A stretch of DNA of 17,359 nt from an archaeon (GCA_027341315.1 DAIENA010000013.1:1-17359); one strand, 5' to 3'. Shown: positions 1-8,491, counted from the stretch's first letter. Numbers and translations: made by a program. Notes: generated from the letters alone by a model not told the origin.

Positions 1-2
1 TC

Positions 3-71
3 CTCCTCGCAAAAGTTATCGATGGCACGGATTACGAGAACTTGCATCCACATAAACAAATAAAAATTTAA
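3..71 (+). CDS. Possible C-terminal tail of a gene truncated by the window edge
   Basis: One frame stays open from the first bases to a TAA at 69-71 and gives 22 residues with a protein-like mix, ending in TDYENLHPHKQIKI. A second frame is also open to position 55, so the assignment is weak. The tail is too short to name a family. It is followed by about 100 bp of very AT-rich sequence and then by the promoter of the next operon, as expected for a gene end. Confidence 0.3.
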   Translation, partial: LLAKVIDGTDYENLHPHKQIKI

Positions 72-140
72 TTTAAAATTTTAATTATCTAAATTAAATT
101 TTCTTTCTATAAATTTCACCTTTCGCCAGTTATGATAATA

Positions 141-154
141 GAAAGGTTTAAAAG
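141..154 (+). promoter_or_regulatory. Archaeal BRE/TATA promoter of the ATPase operon
   Basis: GAAAGG (141-146, BRE-like) is followed by TTTAAAAG (147-154, TATA-like). The TATA centre lies about 26 nt before the ATG at 176, so transcription should start at or next to the start codon, and no Shine-Dalgarno site precedes that ATG. The same leaderless spacing is seen at rpoN and L21e in this window. Confidence 0.6.
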
Positions 155-175
155 TAATTCAATAGTAGTAAAATA

Positions 176-634
176 ATGGAAAATGATATGATAAATATCT
201 TAAGAGAGGGTCTTTCAGAGTTGAAACTGGGGAAAAATCATGAAATATCCCCTAAAGAAAATTCTTTCGGAGACGTCGGAAAGGGAAAAGTCGACGCTCT
301 AAAAAAATCAATCGAAGAGATTCATGAAATGATTCTCGGCCGGGAAAAACTTAGCCGAAAAATCCATGAAGAGGGGGAAATTCTGAAAACGGAAATAAAA
401 GGTTATCTTTCTGAAAACGAAAAAATGCAAATCGCTTCGTCCGACCCGACGAGGGAAAAAAACGATCTTCGGCACAAAAAAATCGAAATTTCAGAACTTC
501 AAATGAACGAAAAAATCGCGTGCTGGAAAGACATCGCGCTCCTGAAAAAAGAACTTCGGGAATACGAAAGAGAATTAACTGAAAAAGAAGAGAGATTGAA
601 AATGCTTGAAAAAATCATGGAGGATGGAGAATAA
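176..634 (+). CDS. Hypothetical coiled-coil protein, first gene of the ATPase operon
   Basis: I do not recognise a family. The 152-aa product is highly charged and mostly helical: residues ~35-75 and ~95-150 are rich in E, K, L and I with heptad-like spacing (for example KKELREYERELTEKEERLKM), which points to two coiled-coil segments. It has no signal peptide or membrane segment, so it should be cytoplasmic. The ATG is placed one TATA distance (about 26 nt) downstream of a BRE/TATA box, so a leaderless start is likely. The stop codon abuts the ATG of the next gene, and GGAGGATGGAG at the end of this gene supplies that gene's ribosome binding site. A role as an adaptor or structural partner of the downstream ATPase is inference from operon position only. 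Confidence 0.8.
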   Translation: MENDMINILREGLSELKLGKNHEISPKENSFGDVGKGKVDALKKSIEEIHEMILGREKLSRKIHEEGEILKTEIKGYLSENEKMQIASSDPTREKNDLRHKKIEISELQMNEKIACWKDIALLKKELREYERELTEKEERLKMLEKIMEDGE

Positions 635-895
635 ATGGATAGATTACTTCAAGGCGGAAAAGGGTCAACGTTAAATTACATTAACAAACTAGAAGGAGCA
701 CAATTAAAGGATTACCTTAAAACTTGTTTCAGATATTATTCGGAAGTTTTTACCTCAACGGACTTTTCAAAAAAAGATAGTAGAAATCTTCTTCAATGGA
801 ATAAAGAATCATACGAAAAAGCAATAGAAAGAGCTGACAATTTAAAAGTTGAAATTTTTCCTTTTGAAAGAAATCTGGAGGCAATGTTAAATTAA
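635..895 (+). CDS. Hypothetical small protein in the ATPase operon
   Basis: An 86-aa soluble protein of unknown family. Its ATG follows directly after the preceding TAA (zero intergenic bases) and the GGAGG in the end of the upstream gene is well placed. The product is polar and probably helical, with aromatic residues in the middle (CFRYYSEVF). It has no Cys/His metal site, no transmembrane segment and no recognisable catalytic motif. Its codons are more AT-rich than those of the first gene. The next gene starts one base after its stop, so the two are very probably co-translated. Function unknown; association with the ATPase is inferred from context. Confidence 0.75.
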   Translation: MDRLLQGGKGSTLNYINKLEGAQLKDYLKTCFRYYSEVFTSTDFSKKDSRNLLQWNKESYEKAIERADNLKVEIFPFERNLEAMLN

Positions 896-896
896 A

Positions 897-1403
897 ATGA
901 CAGACTTAATAAAAAAATTAAATTCGAGTGAGTTCGTAGTCGCCGATCGTGTCGCCGACGGGTTAATTGATGAATATTTAGAGGGTAAGTATTTTGAAGA
1001 AAAATTTAATCTTAAAAGAATTAAAAATAAATTGTCATATGGCCAAGGAGGAAAACCCTATTTAGATTTAGTTCCTTCAGAAAAAATCTTAATCAAAATG
1101 GATGATCAAGGTCAACATGATTTATTAATGCAGGTTTTTGAGTCTGGAGGGTGGCAGACAATTAGTGAATTAATTCCTACAATGTTGGACCCCTTTCGAG
1201 TTTATCCTGCTTTTTATGTTTCTGCAGAGGAAAAATTTAATTGGGGGAGAAAGGAGAATTTTGTCAGTCCATCTTTTTTGAAGGAAATTTCGGACGAGGA
1301 TTTTTATAAAATCCAGGGAGTCACTCAAAAAATGCGTGAAGAGATATACTCTTGGTATGAAACAAATAAACCTAATCGCGCAAGTAAGGGGGTTTTATTT
1401 TAA
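897..1403 (+). CDS. Hypothetical protein in the ATPase operon
   Basis: A 168-aa soluble protein that I cannot assign to a family. Visible features are an N-terminal charged helical part, a central aromatic/proline-rich stretch (DPFRVYPAFYVSAEEKF, about residues 98-114), and a C-terminal segment resembling a helix-hairpin region (EISDEDFYKIQGVTQKMREE). No nucleotide-binding or metal-binding motif is obvious. GGAGG occurs about 15 nt before the ATG, inside the previous gene. The stop at 1401-1403 is followed after one base by the ATPase start. The position directly before a HerA-like ATPase is where partner nucleases or platform proteins often sit, but it shows no NurA signature that I can see. 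Confidence 0.75.
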   Translation: MTDLIKKLNSSEFVVADRVADGLIDEYLEGKYFEEKFNLKRIKNKLSYGQGGKPYLDLVPSEKILIKMDDQGQHDLLMQVFESGGWQTISELIPTMLDPFRVYPAFYVSAEEKFNWGRKENFVSPSFLKEISDEDFYKIQGVTQKMREEIYSWYETNKPNRASKGVLF

Positions 1404-1404
1404 A

Positions 1405-3387
1405 ATGAATACACAAATCACCGTTGAGGAAATGGCAAGAGCTCTAAAACCGATTTTAGGGCGAAGAGCGGACGAAATTTATTTTAGATATTTAAATTCT
1501 GAAAGTTATGAAGAGAAGTCGGAAATTTTACAGATTTTAACCGGGCTTTATCAAAAGTATTTAAACAAGCTTCTTGATAAGAATTATTTTTTGGAACCAC
1601 CAAAAGAAGAAGTCCTCGTCGGAGAATATCCTCTTGCAAAAGTCAGCTACGCCGGAAAAAAACTCTATTCTTTTTCATTAAGGGAAAACGACTGGCCAAG
1701 ACATCTTTGCATCACCGGAATGAGCGGAAGCGGAAAAACAACTTTTGCATTAAATATTTTAAGAAACTTTGTAAAAAAAGAAAAACCATTTCTTGTTTTT
1801 GACTGGAAAAAAAGTTTCAGGCCATTAATGAAAGAGGACCCAAATATAATGTGTTTTACCGTTGGAAATAGTGAAATAAGTAACCTGTTTAAAACAAATA
1901 TAAACAGGCCCCCAAAAGGGGTCGGACCAAAAGAATGGATAAATGTTTTGTGTGATTTATTAACTGAAACATTTAATGTTTCATTTGGGGTTCACAAAAT
2001 TCTTTTGGAAACTCTTGATGAAACTTTTAAGGGCTGGGGGGTTTACGAAGGTTCAAATTTATACCCCAATTGGGAGCACATAAAAAGAATGCTTGAGTTA
2101 AAAGCCAGAGATTCAAAAGGAAGAGAAACCGGGTGGTATGAAAGTGCATTAAGAGTCGCGACAGTTTTAACTTTCGGCGACTTTGGAAAAGTTGTAAACT
2201 ACGACGGAAAAAAAAGTCTTTCTATTGAAGACCTTTTTAATAAAAAAGTAATTTTCGAATTAAGTTCTTTGTCTAATATAGAAAAAAAATTTTTCTGTGA
2301 ATATATTTTAACATACATTTACAAACTTAAAAAAGCCGGAAAAGAAAAGTCTTCACAGGAATTTAATCATGCTATTTTAGTCGACGAAGCCCATAACATT
2401 TTTTTAAAAAGAGAAACAAGTTTTATGACCGAATCTGTAACGGATATGATTTACAGGGAAATGCGAGAATACGGAACAAGCTTGATTTGCCTTGACCAGC
2501 ACGCCTCGAAATTAAGCGACACCGTCATAGGAAACAGCGCATGCCACGTTGCTTTTCAGCAGCAGCTTCCTCAAGATATCGACGAGATAAGTTCATTAAT
2601 GCAGTTAAAAGATAAAAAGGAACTTTTCACGCATCTTCCGGTCGGTTCGGCAATTGTAAAATTATCTGAAAGACACAACTCGCCGTTTTTAATTGAAGTG
2701 CCGTTTACGGATTTAAGAAATATTTCTATTGAAGACGAAAAAATAAAAAGTAAAATGGAGTGTGTTGTTACCGGATTAGAAGTCGAAAAAAACGACCCTG
2801 AATTTATGGAACAAATTGTTTCAACTGAAAAAATTCCAAAAGAAGCCGGAAAAATTTCTGTTAATAAAAACCATTCAAAAATAAAAAGTGTAAAAGAAGA
2901 AATTCTCGTCGAGGATAAATTAACCAAAACTCAGGAAATACTTTCAGAATTTGTGCATTCAAAAGTTAATGAAGGAAAAAAATTAAATGACGTTGAAAGG
3001 TTGCTTGAGTCCGGGTTACATTCAGGTTACTATTCAAAAAAAGATATTCTATTAGTAGTGAGTAAATTTCTTTCTGAAAAATTAAAGTTAAAAAGTGAAA
3101 GTAATAAAATATCAAAAAGTGTAGAAATTGTTGTGCCCCAAAAATTTTCAAATGAAGAAAATTTATTTTTAAAATTTCTTCTGGACAATTCGGGACATAA
3201 TCTTCCAACGGTCGAATTCTATAAATCAATCGGAGTTTCTTCAAGAAAGGGAAATGTCATAAAAGATAACCTTTTAAAAAAAGGGGTAATAAAAATAGAA
3301 GAAGAAAAAAATGCAAAGGGCTGGAAAAAATTAATCAGGCTTTCAGATTCATATTCACAAACTTTAAACAAACCAATTCATAACTAA
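1405..3387 (+). CDS. HerA/FtsK-superfamily (DUF87-like) ATPase with C-terminal winged helix
   Basis: A 660-aa P-loop ATPase. The Walker A motif GMSGSGKTT lies at residues 105-113. The Walker B motif ILVDEAHN lies at 324-331 with the DE pair at 327-328. The following segment REYGTSLICLDQ (354-365), then a helix beginning ASKLSD, matches the layout of HerA and conjugation-type motors, which form hexameric rings that translocate DNA or protein. Residues ~1-90 are a helical N-terminal domain; ~440-575 is a charged linker; ~579-655 looks like a winged helix (FLKFLLDNSGHNLPTVEF, then a basic wing). I chose ATG 1405 (MNTQITVEE) over an in-frame start at 1336, because 1336 would overlap the upstream gene by 68 nt. 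A role in DNA transfer, mobile-element maintenance or defence is inference; the VirB4/TraD-like and HerA branches cannot be separated by eye. Confidence 0.85.
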   Translation: MNTQITVEEMARALKPILGRRADEIYFRYLNSESYEEKSEILQILTGLYQKYLNKLLDKNYFLEPPKEEVLVGEYPLAKVSYAGKKLYSFSLRENDWPRHLCITGMSGSGKTTFALNILRNFVKKEKPFLVFDWKKSFRPLMKEDPNIMCFTVGNSEISNLFKTNINRPPKGVGPKEWINVLCDLLTETFNVSFGVHKILLETLDETFKGWGVYEGSNLYPNWEHIKRMLELKARDSKGRETGWYESALRVATVLTFGDFGKVVNYDGKKSLSIEDLFNKKVIFELSSLSNIEKKFFCEYILTYIYKLKKAGKEKSSQEFNHAILVDEAHNIFLKRETSFMTESVTDMIYREMREYGTSLICLDQHASKLSDTVIGNSACHVAFQQQLPQDIDEISSLMQLKDKKELFTHLPVGSAIVKLSERHNSPFLIEVPFTDLRNISIEDEKIKSKMECVVTGLEVEKNDPEFMEQIVSTEKIPKEAGKISVNKNHSKIKSVKEEILVEDKLTKTQEILSEFVHSKVNEGKKLNDVERLLESGLHSGYYSKKDILLVVSKFLSEKLKLKSESNKISKSVEIVVPQKFSNEENLFLKFLLDNSGHNLPTVEFYKSIGVSSRKGNVIKDNLLKKGVIKIEEEKNAKGWKKLIRLSDSYSQTLNKPIHN

Positions 3388-3719
3388 ATAAAAATCGACA
3401 CGAATAAAAAATCCTTTTAGGAATTTTATATTCAAGATTTTTATTCCCGTTTGAATTAAACTTTGAATCGAAAAAGGTTTGAAGAAAATCTCTGGAAGAC
3501 TGCACAAGTCTTTTTTTTAAGAGAAATACCCTCGGAACACAGAAGTTCATAACAAATGAAATTCAATTTTACTTATTTTCCCCTTTGAAATACCCTTGAA
3601 ATACCTTAAAACAACTTATTTCACAATAAAACCAATTCCCTGGAAAAGATTTGGACAATTTTATTTTAGCAAAATTATTTTTAAAAATCATTAACGTTAA
3701 ATCAAAAGGAAGGTGTGAA
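3388..3719. other. 332-bp non-coding spacer with repeats
   Basis: No convincing gene is seen here. It holds an inverted repeat just after the ATPase stop (AATAAAAATC 3387-3396 with GATTTTTATT 3436-3445), the hairpin/T-run at 3496-3518, a tandem TTGAAATACC at 3585-3594 and 3596-3605 (11-nt period), and a strong Shine-Dalgarno site before the lipoprotein gene. It marks the border between the ATPase operon and the envelope-gene island. Confidence 0.5.
3496..3518 (+). terminator. Intrinsic terminator-like hairpin plus T-run
   Basis: AAGACT (3496-3501), a 5-nt loop and AGTCTT (3507-3512) form a 6-bp stem, and an unbroken run of eight T (3511-3518) overlaps and follows it. This is the shape of a bacterial intrinsic terminator, and archaeal polymerase also stops at T-runs. 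It lies about 110 bp after the ATPase stop. Confidence 0.5.
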
Positions 3720-4001
3720 ATGAAAAAACATCACGTCTTATTTCTTATCCTCATAGTTCTTACCCTTGTAGTATCGGGTTGTGCAGAAGCAGTAAATGTT
3801 CAGCAGTGTCTTCCAAAACATATTTACGGTTTTTGGGGAGGATTATGGCATGGAATGATCTCTCCAATCAGTTTTATAATTTCGCTCTTTTCGGATAATG
3901 TTCGTATGTATGCAGTCAATAATAATGGAGGATGGTACGATTTCGGATTCTGTTTGGGAGCAGGGATTCTCTTCGGAGGAAGCTCTTCAAGCAGAAATTA
4001 A
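3720..4001 (+). CDS. Small lipoprotein with conserved GFWGGLWHG / GGWYDFG motifs
   Basis: A 93-aa precursor. The signal peptide MKKHHVLFLILIVLTLVVSG ends in a lipobox (VVSGC) with the lipid-accepting Cys at 21. The mature part contains FWGGLWHGMISP, SFIISLF and NNGGWYDFG. From memory, this pattern belongs to a widespread family of small bacterial lipoproteins or membrane proteins of unknown function. ATG 3720 is chosen because AAAAGGAAGGTG lies just upstream; a longer TTG start at 3651 would bury the signal peptide. It has its own unit: a spacer with a terminator-like hairpin before it and a GC-rich hairpin immediately after. A bacterial-type lipoprotein is unexpected beside DPANN-like housekeeping genes. 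Confidence 0.85.
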   Translation: MKKHHVLFLILIVLTLVVSGCAEAVNVQQCLPKHIYGFWGGLWHGMISPISFIISLFSDNVRMYAVNNNGGWYDFGFCLGAGILFGGSSSSRN

Positions 4002-4016
4002 TTCCAGTTTTTCAAA

Positions 4017-4071
4017 GAACCCCCGCCGTTGCCGTACAACCAAAATTTGTTTTTATTCCGGTCGGGGGTTC
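4017..4071 (+). terminator. GC-rich hairpin after the small lipoprotein gene (copy 1 of 3)
   Basis: GAACCCCCG (4017-4025) pairs perfectly with CGGGGGTTC (4063-4071), enclosing a 37-nt loop, in an otherwise AT-rich gap; TTCATTT follows. It resembles the hairpins at 10014-10054 and 10710-10751, which also sit just after a gene. Terminator is the simplest reading; an mRNA-processing or stabilising hairpin is possible because it also lies only 39 nt before the next ATG. Confidence 0.55.
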
Positions 4072-4110
4072 ATTTAATTAAATTCATTTTAAAGATTTAG
4101 GAGGTGTATC

Positions 4111-4782
4111 ATGAAATCTCAAGAACCAACTTATTCTTTCAAGGGAAGTTTTTCGTTCCTCTTAATTTTCCTTCTCTGTTTAGGAATTTTTCTTCATTTC
4201 GAAGACGATTTAAATCTCGCTGGTTTTTTCTCAACTAATGACGTTCATCCTCTTCAGGAAATAGGATTTATCCTCCTTGTTTACGTCTTTTCAATTTCCT
4301 GGTTCGGTTTCGTTCGTCGGGAATTAATCCGGGTTGAACGAAAAGTGTTCGTTCGTTCGTTCGTTGCAGGGGGATTTCTTGTCGTTTTTACAACTCTTTA
4401 TTTCTTTTTGTTAACAAAGTTTGAAATCCTGAAAAATGCTTCAGATACCACGGGCGCCGTCTTAACATTTCTTGTTCCAGCAATGATTTTCATTGTTGCC
4501 ATCTTCATTTGTTTTTCAGGAGTGAAACAAAGAGGGATTTTGCATTCATTTATTTCTCTCTTCATTTTCAGCACAGGAGCATCTTTGTTTTATTTTGCTC
4601 TATGGGCATTTTTCTCGACGGAAAAAGAATTTGCCGGAGAACTCCCGATCCATCTTCATAACTCCATTCTCGTGTTTTCATTCACGATACGCCTGCTCTT
4701 TGTTCCCTATTTGGTTCTAGGAATTTTACTCGAGAAAGTAAATTACAAAAAAATCAAATCTCAGGAAGGAGGTGGGTTATGA
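4111..4782 (+). CDS. Six-TM integral membrane protein, unknown function
   Basis: A 223-aa protein with six hydrophobic segments at about residues 13-29, 47-67, 81-103, 116-138, 145-167 and 183-207. Short basic loops such as VRRELIRVERK (after the second segment) suggest cytoplasmic sides. No transporter or enzyme signature is recognised. The start is fixed by GGAGGTG ten or so bases before the ATG. It overlaps the next gene by 4 nt (ATGA), a sign of translational coupling. It is first in the long island operon that runs to 10005. Function unknown. Confidence 0.8.
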   Translation: MKSQEPTYSFKGSFSFLLIFLLCLGIFLHFEDDLNLAGFFSTNDVHPLQEIGFILLVYVFSISWFGFVRRELIRVERKVFVRSFVAGGFLVVFTTLYFFLLTKFEILKNASDTTGAVLTFLVPAMIFIVAIFICFSGVKQRGILHSFISLFIFSTGASLFYFALWAFFSTEKEFAGELPIHLHNSILVFSFTIRLLFVPYLVLGILLEKVNYKKIKSQEGGGL

Positions 4783-5216
4783 CTCGTCCCGAAACAAGAA
4801 AATATATTCTGGGAAAATTCTCGTCAAAAAATATTAAAATTTCCGACGAAGAAATTGAACCATTGGTCGGGCGTTTCAGTTTTAATCTTGAACCAATAGA
4901 GAATCTCGACGAAGAGATTAAAACAATCATCTCGTTAAAAATTCAAGAAAAAAAAGAGAGTTCCTTAAAGAATAGAAAAACAAAAGGGAAAATTTATTCT
5001 GCTTTAAATAAATTAAAATTTTCCATGTCGATTTCAGAAGTAAACTTTCTTTCAAAGATATTCGCCGAGAAAAATCTTACCGACGCGGGAGTCGAAAGCG
5101 AAATAAAAAAACACATCGCCGAAATGGACCCGTTCAAAAGAAACACAAAAATAGAATTTCGCGATTCAACGCATTTTCAAACCCGATTCAACCAGCTTCG
5201 TGAATCTCATAAATAA
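4779..5216 (+). CDS. Soluble hypothetical protein, translationally coupled to the membrane protein
   Basis: A 145-aa cytoplasmic protein, strongly basic in the middle (KNRKTKGK) and helical. No family is recognised. The ATG overlaps the preceding stop (ATGA) and is preceded by an extended AGGAAGGAGGTGGG ribosome binding site, so high translation is expected. N-terminal TRPETRKYILGKFSSKNIKI and the C-terminal helices give no catalytic motif. Coupling to the six-TM protein suggests a cytoplasmic partner or regulator of it; this is inference. Confidence 0.7.
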   Translation: MTRPETRKYILGKFSSKNIKISDEEIEPLVGRFSFNLEPIENLDEEIKTIISLKIQEKKESSLKNRKTKGKIYSALNKLKFSMSISEVNFLSKIFAEKNLTDAGVESEIKKHIAEMDPFKRNTKIEFRDSTHFQTRFNQLRESHK

Positions 5217-5255
5217 AAATATTTTCAAACCCCTAAATCAAAAGGAAGGTGTATC

Positions 5256-6209
5256 ATGAAATCTAAACTTAAACTTTTTTTCTGGTTGATTATAGGAATT
5301 TCTGGCTGCACCTTGTTAATTCCCTTAATTCTCAAGGAAAAAAATTTCTTTACTTTTTTCGTTTTGGCCACTGCATTTATAAATTTTATTTTGCTCGGAG
5401 CCAATTCAATCAGAAAACTATTCTTTTCAAAAAAAGCGTTGCGCTTTGGAGCAGCGGTTTCCATCGGTTCAATAATAACTATTACCACTTCAATCATTTT
5501 TTCATTCACCATCAAATCACTCCAAAGAGGAGAGTTAACTCTTATAGAATTCATAGGCGGGCTATCTGGTTTAATGGTTCTTGTGAGTGGAATCCAATAT
5601 ATGATTCGGGCATGGCAGAAAAAAGTCACTCCCAAATTTGTCAGCTGGGGGCTCTGGACTTTAATCAGTTTTTCAGTCTGGTTAAATTACAAAAGTTCAG
5701 GGGCACAATCAAACTCGTGGCCGGCATTAATGGCATTTGTGAACACCCTTCTTATTTTCCTCATCATCATTTGGAAAAGAAAATATGAAAAGGGAATCAC
5801 CAATCTTGACTTCTTCTGTTTGATTTCAGGTTTGATTTCTTTTTCAATCTGGTTCTTCTTGACTCAATGGGAAAGTCTTCTTCAAGTGGGATGGAGCAAT
5901 TTAGCAGCTTGGTTTTCAGTTCAGAATCAGGAATCTCTAGCGAATTGGGGACTTTATGTTGGAATTCTCGCCGATGCTTTTGCGGCGATTCCGACAATAA
6001 ACTTCACATGGAAAAGTCCAAAAGACGAACGTCCGGGAGCATGGCTTTTGTATTCATTCGGATACGGCCTCGGATTTTTCGCGGTTCCGTTTCACAGCTT
6101 CTCGAACGATGTTCTCCCCATTTACATGTTCTTAGGAGCATTCAGTATCGCGCTCCCGTTAATTAAATATAGAATCCAAAACAAAATTCCGCTCAAAGAG
6201 TGGATTTAA
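5256..6209 (+). CDS. Polytopic membrane protein with duplicated SWEET/PQ-loop-like halves
   Basis: A 317-aa protein with about nine hydrophobic segments. Two regions share a pattern recalling PQ-loop/SemiSWEET proteins: KKVTPKFVSWGLWTLI with the following helices, and DAFAAIPTINFTWKSP, then ERPGAWLLYSFGYG. From memory, a family of bacterial membrane proteins of unknown substrate has this alternating W-x-x-W and A-x-x-P-T arrangement, so a small-solute transporter is a reasonable guess, not a demonstrated role. The start is supported by AAAAGGAAGGTG before ATG 5256, almost the same leader as at 3720 and 10087. It lies 39 nt after the previous gene and 15 nt before the large lipoprotein, in the same operon. 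Confidence 0.75.
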   Translation: MKSKLKLFFWLIIGISGCTLLIPLILKEKNFFTFFVLATAFINFILLGANSIRKLFFSKKALRFGAAVSIGSIITITTSIIFSFTIKSLQRGELTLIEFIGGLSGLMVLVSGIQYMIRAWQKKVTPKFVSWGLWTLISFSVWLNYKSSGAQSNSWPALMAFVNTLLIFLIIIWKRKYEKGITNLDFFCLISGLISFSIWFFLTQWESLLQVGWSNLAAWFSVQNQESLANWGLYVGILADAFAAIPTINFTWKSPKDERPGAWLLYSFGYGLGFFAVPFHSFSNDVLPIYMFLGAFSIALPLIKYRIQNKIPLKEWI

Positions 6210-6224
6210 ATAAGGAGATTTAAA

Positions 6225-8471
6225 ATGAAAAAGATTATATTAATCGTTTTCACCTTCCTCTTTTTAGTGTCTTGTTCGAAGGATGACCCGGTTTTGTCGA
6301 CGTCAAATAGTCCGCCTCCGAATGGCCCTAATGGATATGGGATAACTCTTAAGCCGACGACGCACGAATTCAAAACTCCGGCGGAATTGTCAACCATCTC
6401 ATCAGCGTCGGCAAATTCAATTTCGTTTTCGTCTGACCCACAACTAAAAACCGGCGACGTAATTATCTGTGGGATTTCTTCAGCGACGCCAGACGGGTTA
6501 ATTAAAAAAATCACCGGTTCGCTAAGTAAAATAACCAGTGGAACAACTTATTCGACGACGGACGCAAGCCTTTCTGATGCGGTTAAATCAGGAAAGTTCG
6601 AATTCAACAAATCTCTTTTTAATTTTAATCAAAGCTTTAATCAAAACATTTACACAGGAGTAAATATATCCGGCGAATTCAACGAAAATTTAAACTTATC
6701 CGGGTTTCTTGATTTTAATTCTCTTCCGAAAATTACCGGAAATTTAAATTTTGTATTCTCCGGGACGGCAGATATTAATTTATACGCAGGAATAACAAAA
6801 ACTTTCAATGAAGAGAAAGTTTTCTATACGCAATCTCTTGGAGCAATTCCTATTTTTCCGTCACCGCCAATAATTGTTACCCCCGTTATTTCACTTTATG
6901 CAAAATTGGAAGGAAATATTGCAGGAAATGTTTCAACAGGTGTTACTGACAGTTTAAACCTCACAGCGTCCATTTCTTATGACGGAAGTCAGTGGAAGTT
7001 AAGTAATACTGGAAAGAATGAATTCAAATTTAAGGAAGTTAAAATTGATTTTTCTTCAGATTTAAAGTTCGTTATCGGCGGCTCCGTGAAGTTTTTAATT
7101 TATGGAACTCTTGGTCCAACAATTTCTTGCGGACCTTATTCAAGAATTCATTCAAATCTTCAGGAGACTCCTATTTGGAGTTTATACGCAGGGATGGATT
7201 TAGATGTAGGTGTTTCAGCTGGTTGGCTTTCTCTAATAATTCCTGACCAATATCTTGGACATTTTCCGTTATGGGAAAAACAGTTGGCAAGTGGCGGAAG
7301 CGGAGTTAATCGTCCTCCATTTGCGAGCTTTTATTTTACTCCAAATGCATCTAGCTTAACCACCTCAACACTGGTTGTTTTTAGTGCATCTACTTCTACC
7401 GACGATAAAACTCCTCAGTCAGACTTAAAGTGTCGTTGGGATTTTGAAGGAGACGGATATTTTGATACAGGTTTTGATGCAATAAACGTTCCAGTAACCC
7501 ACACGTATTCTATAGCAGGGACATATTATCCAGTTTGTGAAGTAAAAGATGGTGATGGTGCAACAGCGAGGGCAAGTATGAGTATTACTATTAAACCATC
7601 AATTTCAAATTTAACACCTGCGTCTAATCCATCTCCTCCGAACGGAGCGACTGTGAATTTTTCGGACCCATTTTTATTGAAGTGGGACCCATCTACAACT
7701 CCTTCAGGAGAAGCAATTTATTATGAGGTTTATATAAGTCCCGACAATGTCAATTTCAATAAAATTATCACAAGCCCCAATTGGATTGCTAATTTTGTCG
7801 GCGCCCAGAATTATGTTCAAGTTGGTTGGACTTATTTTTGGAAAGTTCATTCTTATACTCCCTCTGGAAAAGAAGTTTGGAGTCCGGTTTGGAAATTCAC
7901 GACAAATTCTTCAGGCGGAAACAAGACGCTTACACTGCAACCAGGTCCCTCTGAAAACCAAGATGTCTGGATAAAAAAATGGAAATATCCGAATGGACAA
8001 GAGGTTTATCCAGTTTCAGTTCATGGAGATACACTTGGAGTTCAAAACGAATCTCTTTCGGGATTTACTATTAATTCAAAATCTTTAATAAAATTTAATA
8101 TTTCAAATATCCCCCAAAATTCAAAAATAGTTTCTGCCAGTTTAAAATTATATGGGGGAGGTCTTCCAAAAAATACAGGCGTTCCCTTCTTTGTGACATT
8201 AAATAAAATAATTTCCTCATGGAACATAAATACCCTTACTTGGATTAATCAACCCGTTTTTCAGAAAATTGTGGATAAGCAAGTAACAGATTTGGCAAAC
8301 TATGATTGGAGGATTTTTGATGTAACTTCAATAGTTGAATCCTGGATAAAAGGAGAGTCCTCTAATTACGGTTTTGAGTTAACAATGTCTCAAGAAGGCT
8401 ATTTTATTTTTGTAAGTGGGGACTCTCAGTATTTTCAGTACCGCCCGATTCTCGAAATAATCTATCAATGA
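6225..8471 (+). CDS. Large secreted lipoprotein with PKD, FN3-like and DNRLRE/CBM96-like domains
   Basis: A 748-aa precursor. Residues 1-16 are a signal peptide and LFLVSC places the lipobox Cys at 17. After a low-complexity S/T/P linker comes a long beta-rich N-terminal half (~40-355) containing TGDVIICGISSATPDGLIKKI. Residues ~361-458 form a PKD-type domain (CRWDFEGDGYFDTG, then a THTYSIAGTY strand). Residues ~460-560 form a fibronectin-III-like domain (WTYFWKVHSYTPSG). Residues ~565-748 match the DNRLRE/CBM96 beta-sandwich (SLIKFNISNIP, SASLKLYGGG, ITSIVESWIKG-like segment, YRPILEIIY end). Such proteins are surface-anchored adhesins or polysaccharide binders, known mainly in bacteria and some archaea. 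GGAG precedes ATG 6225. It has no catalytic domain that I can see; adhesion or carbohydrate binding is inferred. Confidence 0.85.
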   Translation: MKKIILIVFTFLFLVSCSKDDPVLSTSNSPPPNGPNGYGITLKPTTHEFKTPAELSTISSASANSISFSSDPQLKTGDVIICGISSATPDGLIKKITGSLSKITSGTTYSTTDASLSDAVKSGKFEFNKSLFNFNQSFNQNIYTGVNISGEFNENLNLSGFLDFNSLPKITGNLNFVFSGTADINLYAGITKTFNEEKVFYTQSLGAIPIFPSPPIIVTPVISLYAKLEGNIAGNVSTGVTDSLNLTASISYDGSQWKLSNTGKNEFKFKEVKIDFSSDLKFVIGGSVKFLIYGTLGPTISCGPYSRIHSNLQETPIWSLYAGMDLDVGVSAGWLSLIIPDQYLGHFPLWEKQLASGGSGVNRPPFASFYFTPNASSLTTSTLVVFSASTSTDDKTPQSDLKCRWDFEGDGYFDTGFDAINVPVTHTYSIAGTYYPVCEVKDGDGATARASMSITIKPSISNLTPASNPSPPNGATVNFSDPFLLKWDPSTTPSGEAIYYEVYISPDNVNFNKIITSPNWIANFVGAQNYVQVGWTYFWKVHSYTPSGKEVWSPVWKFTTNSSGGNKTLTLQPGPSENQDVWIKKWKYPNGQEVYPVSVHGDTLGVQNESLSGFTINSKSLIKFNISNIPQNSKIVSASLKLYGGGLPKNTGVPFFVTLNKIISSWNINTLTWINQPVFQKIVDKQVTDLANYDWRIFDVTSIVESWIKGESSNYGFELTMSQEGYFIFVSGDSQYFQYRPILEIIYQ

Positions 8472-8491
8472 ATTTTCTGAACGGAGGAATT

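Noticed and set aside
1336..1404. Upstream in-frame start for the ATPase
   Set aside because: It would overlap the previous gene by 68 nt; ATG 1405 directly after that gene's stop fits the tight operon better.
3335..3550. 71-codon minus-strand ORF in the 3388-3719 spacer
   Set aside because: It overlaps the ATPase 3' end and the terminator hairpin, lacks a ribosome binding site and has low-complexity composition.
8468..8491. Upstream ATG for the winged-helix-like protein
   Set aside because: It lies inside the end of the large lipoprotein gene and places the GGAGGAATT ribosome site within the coding part; ATG 8492 is better.
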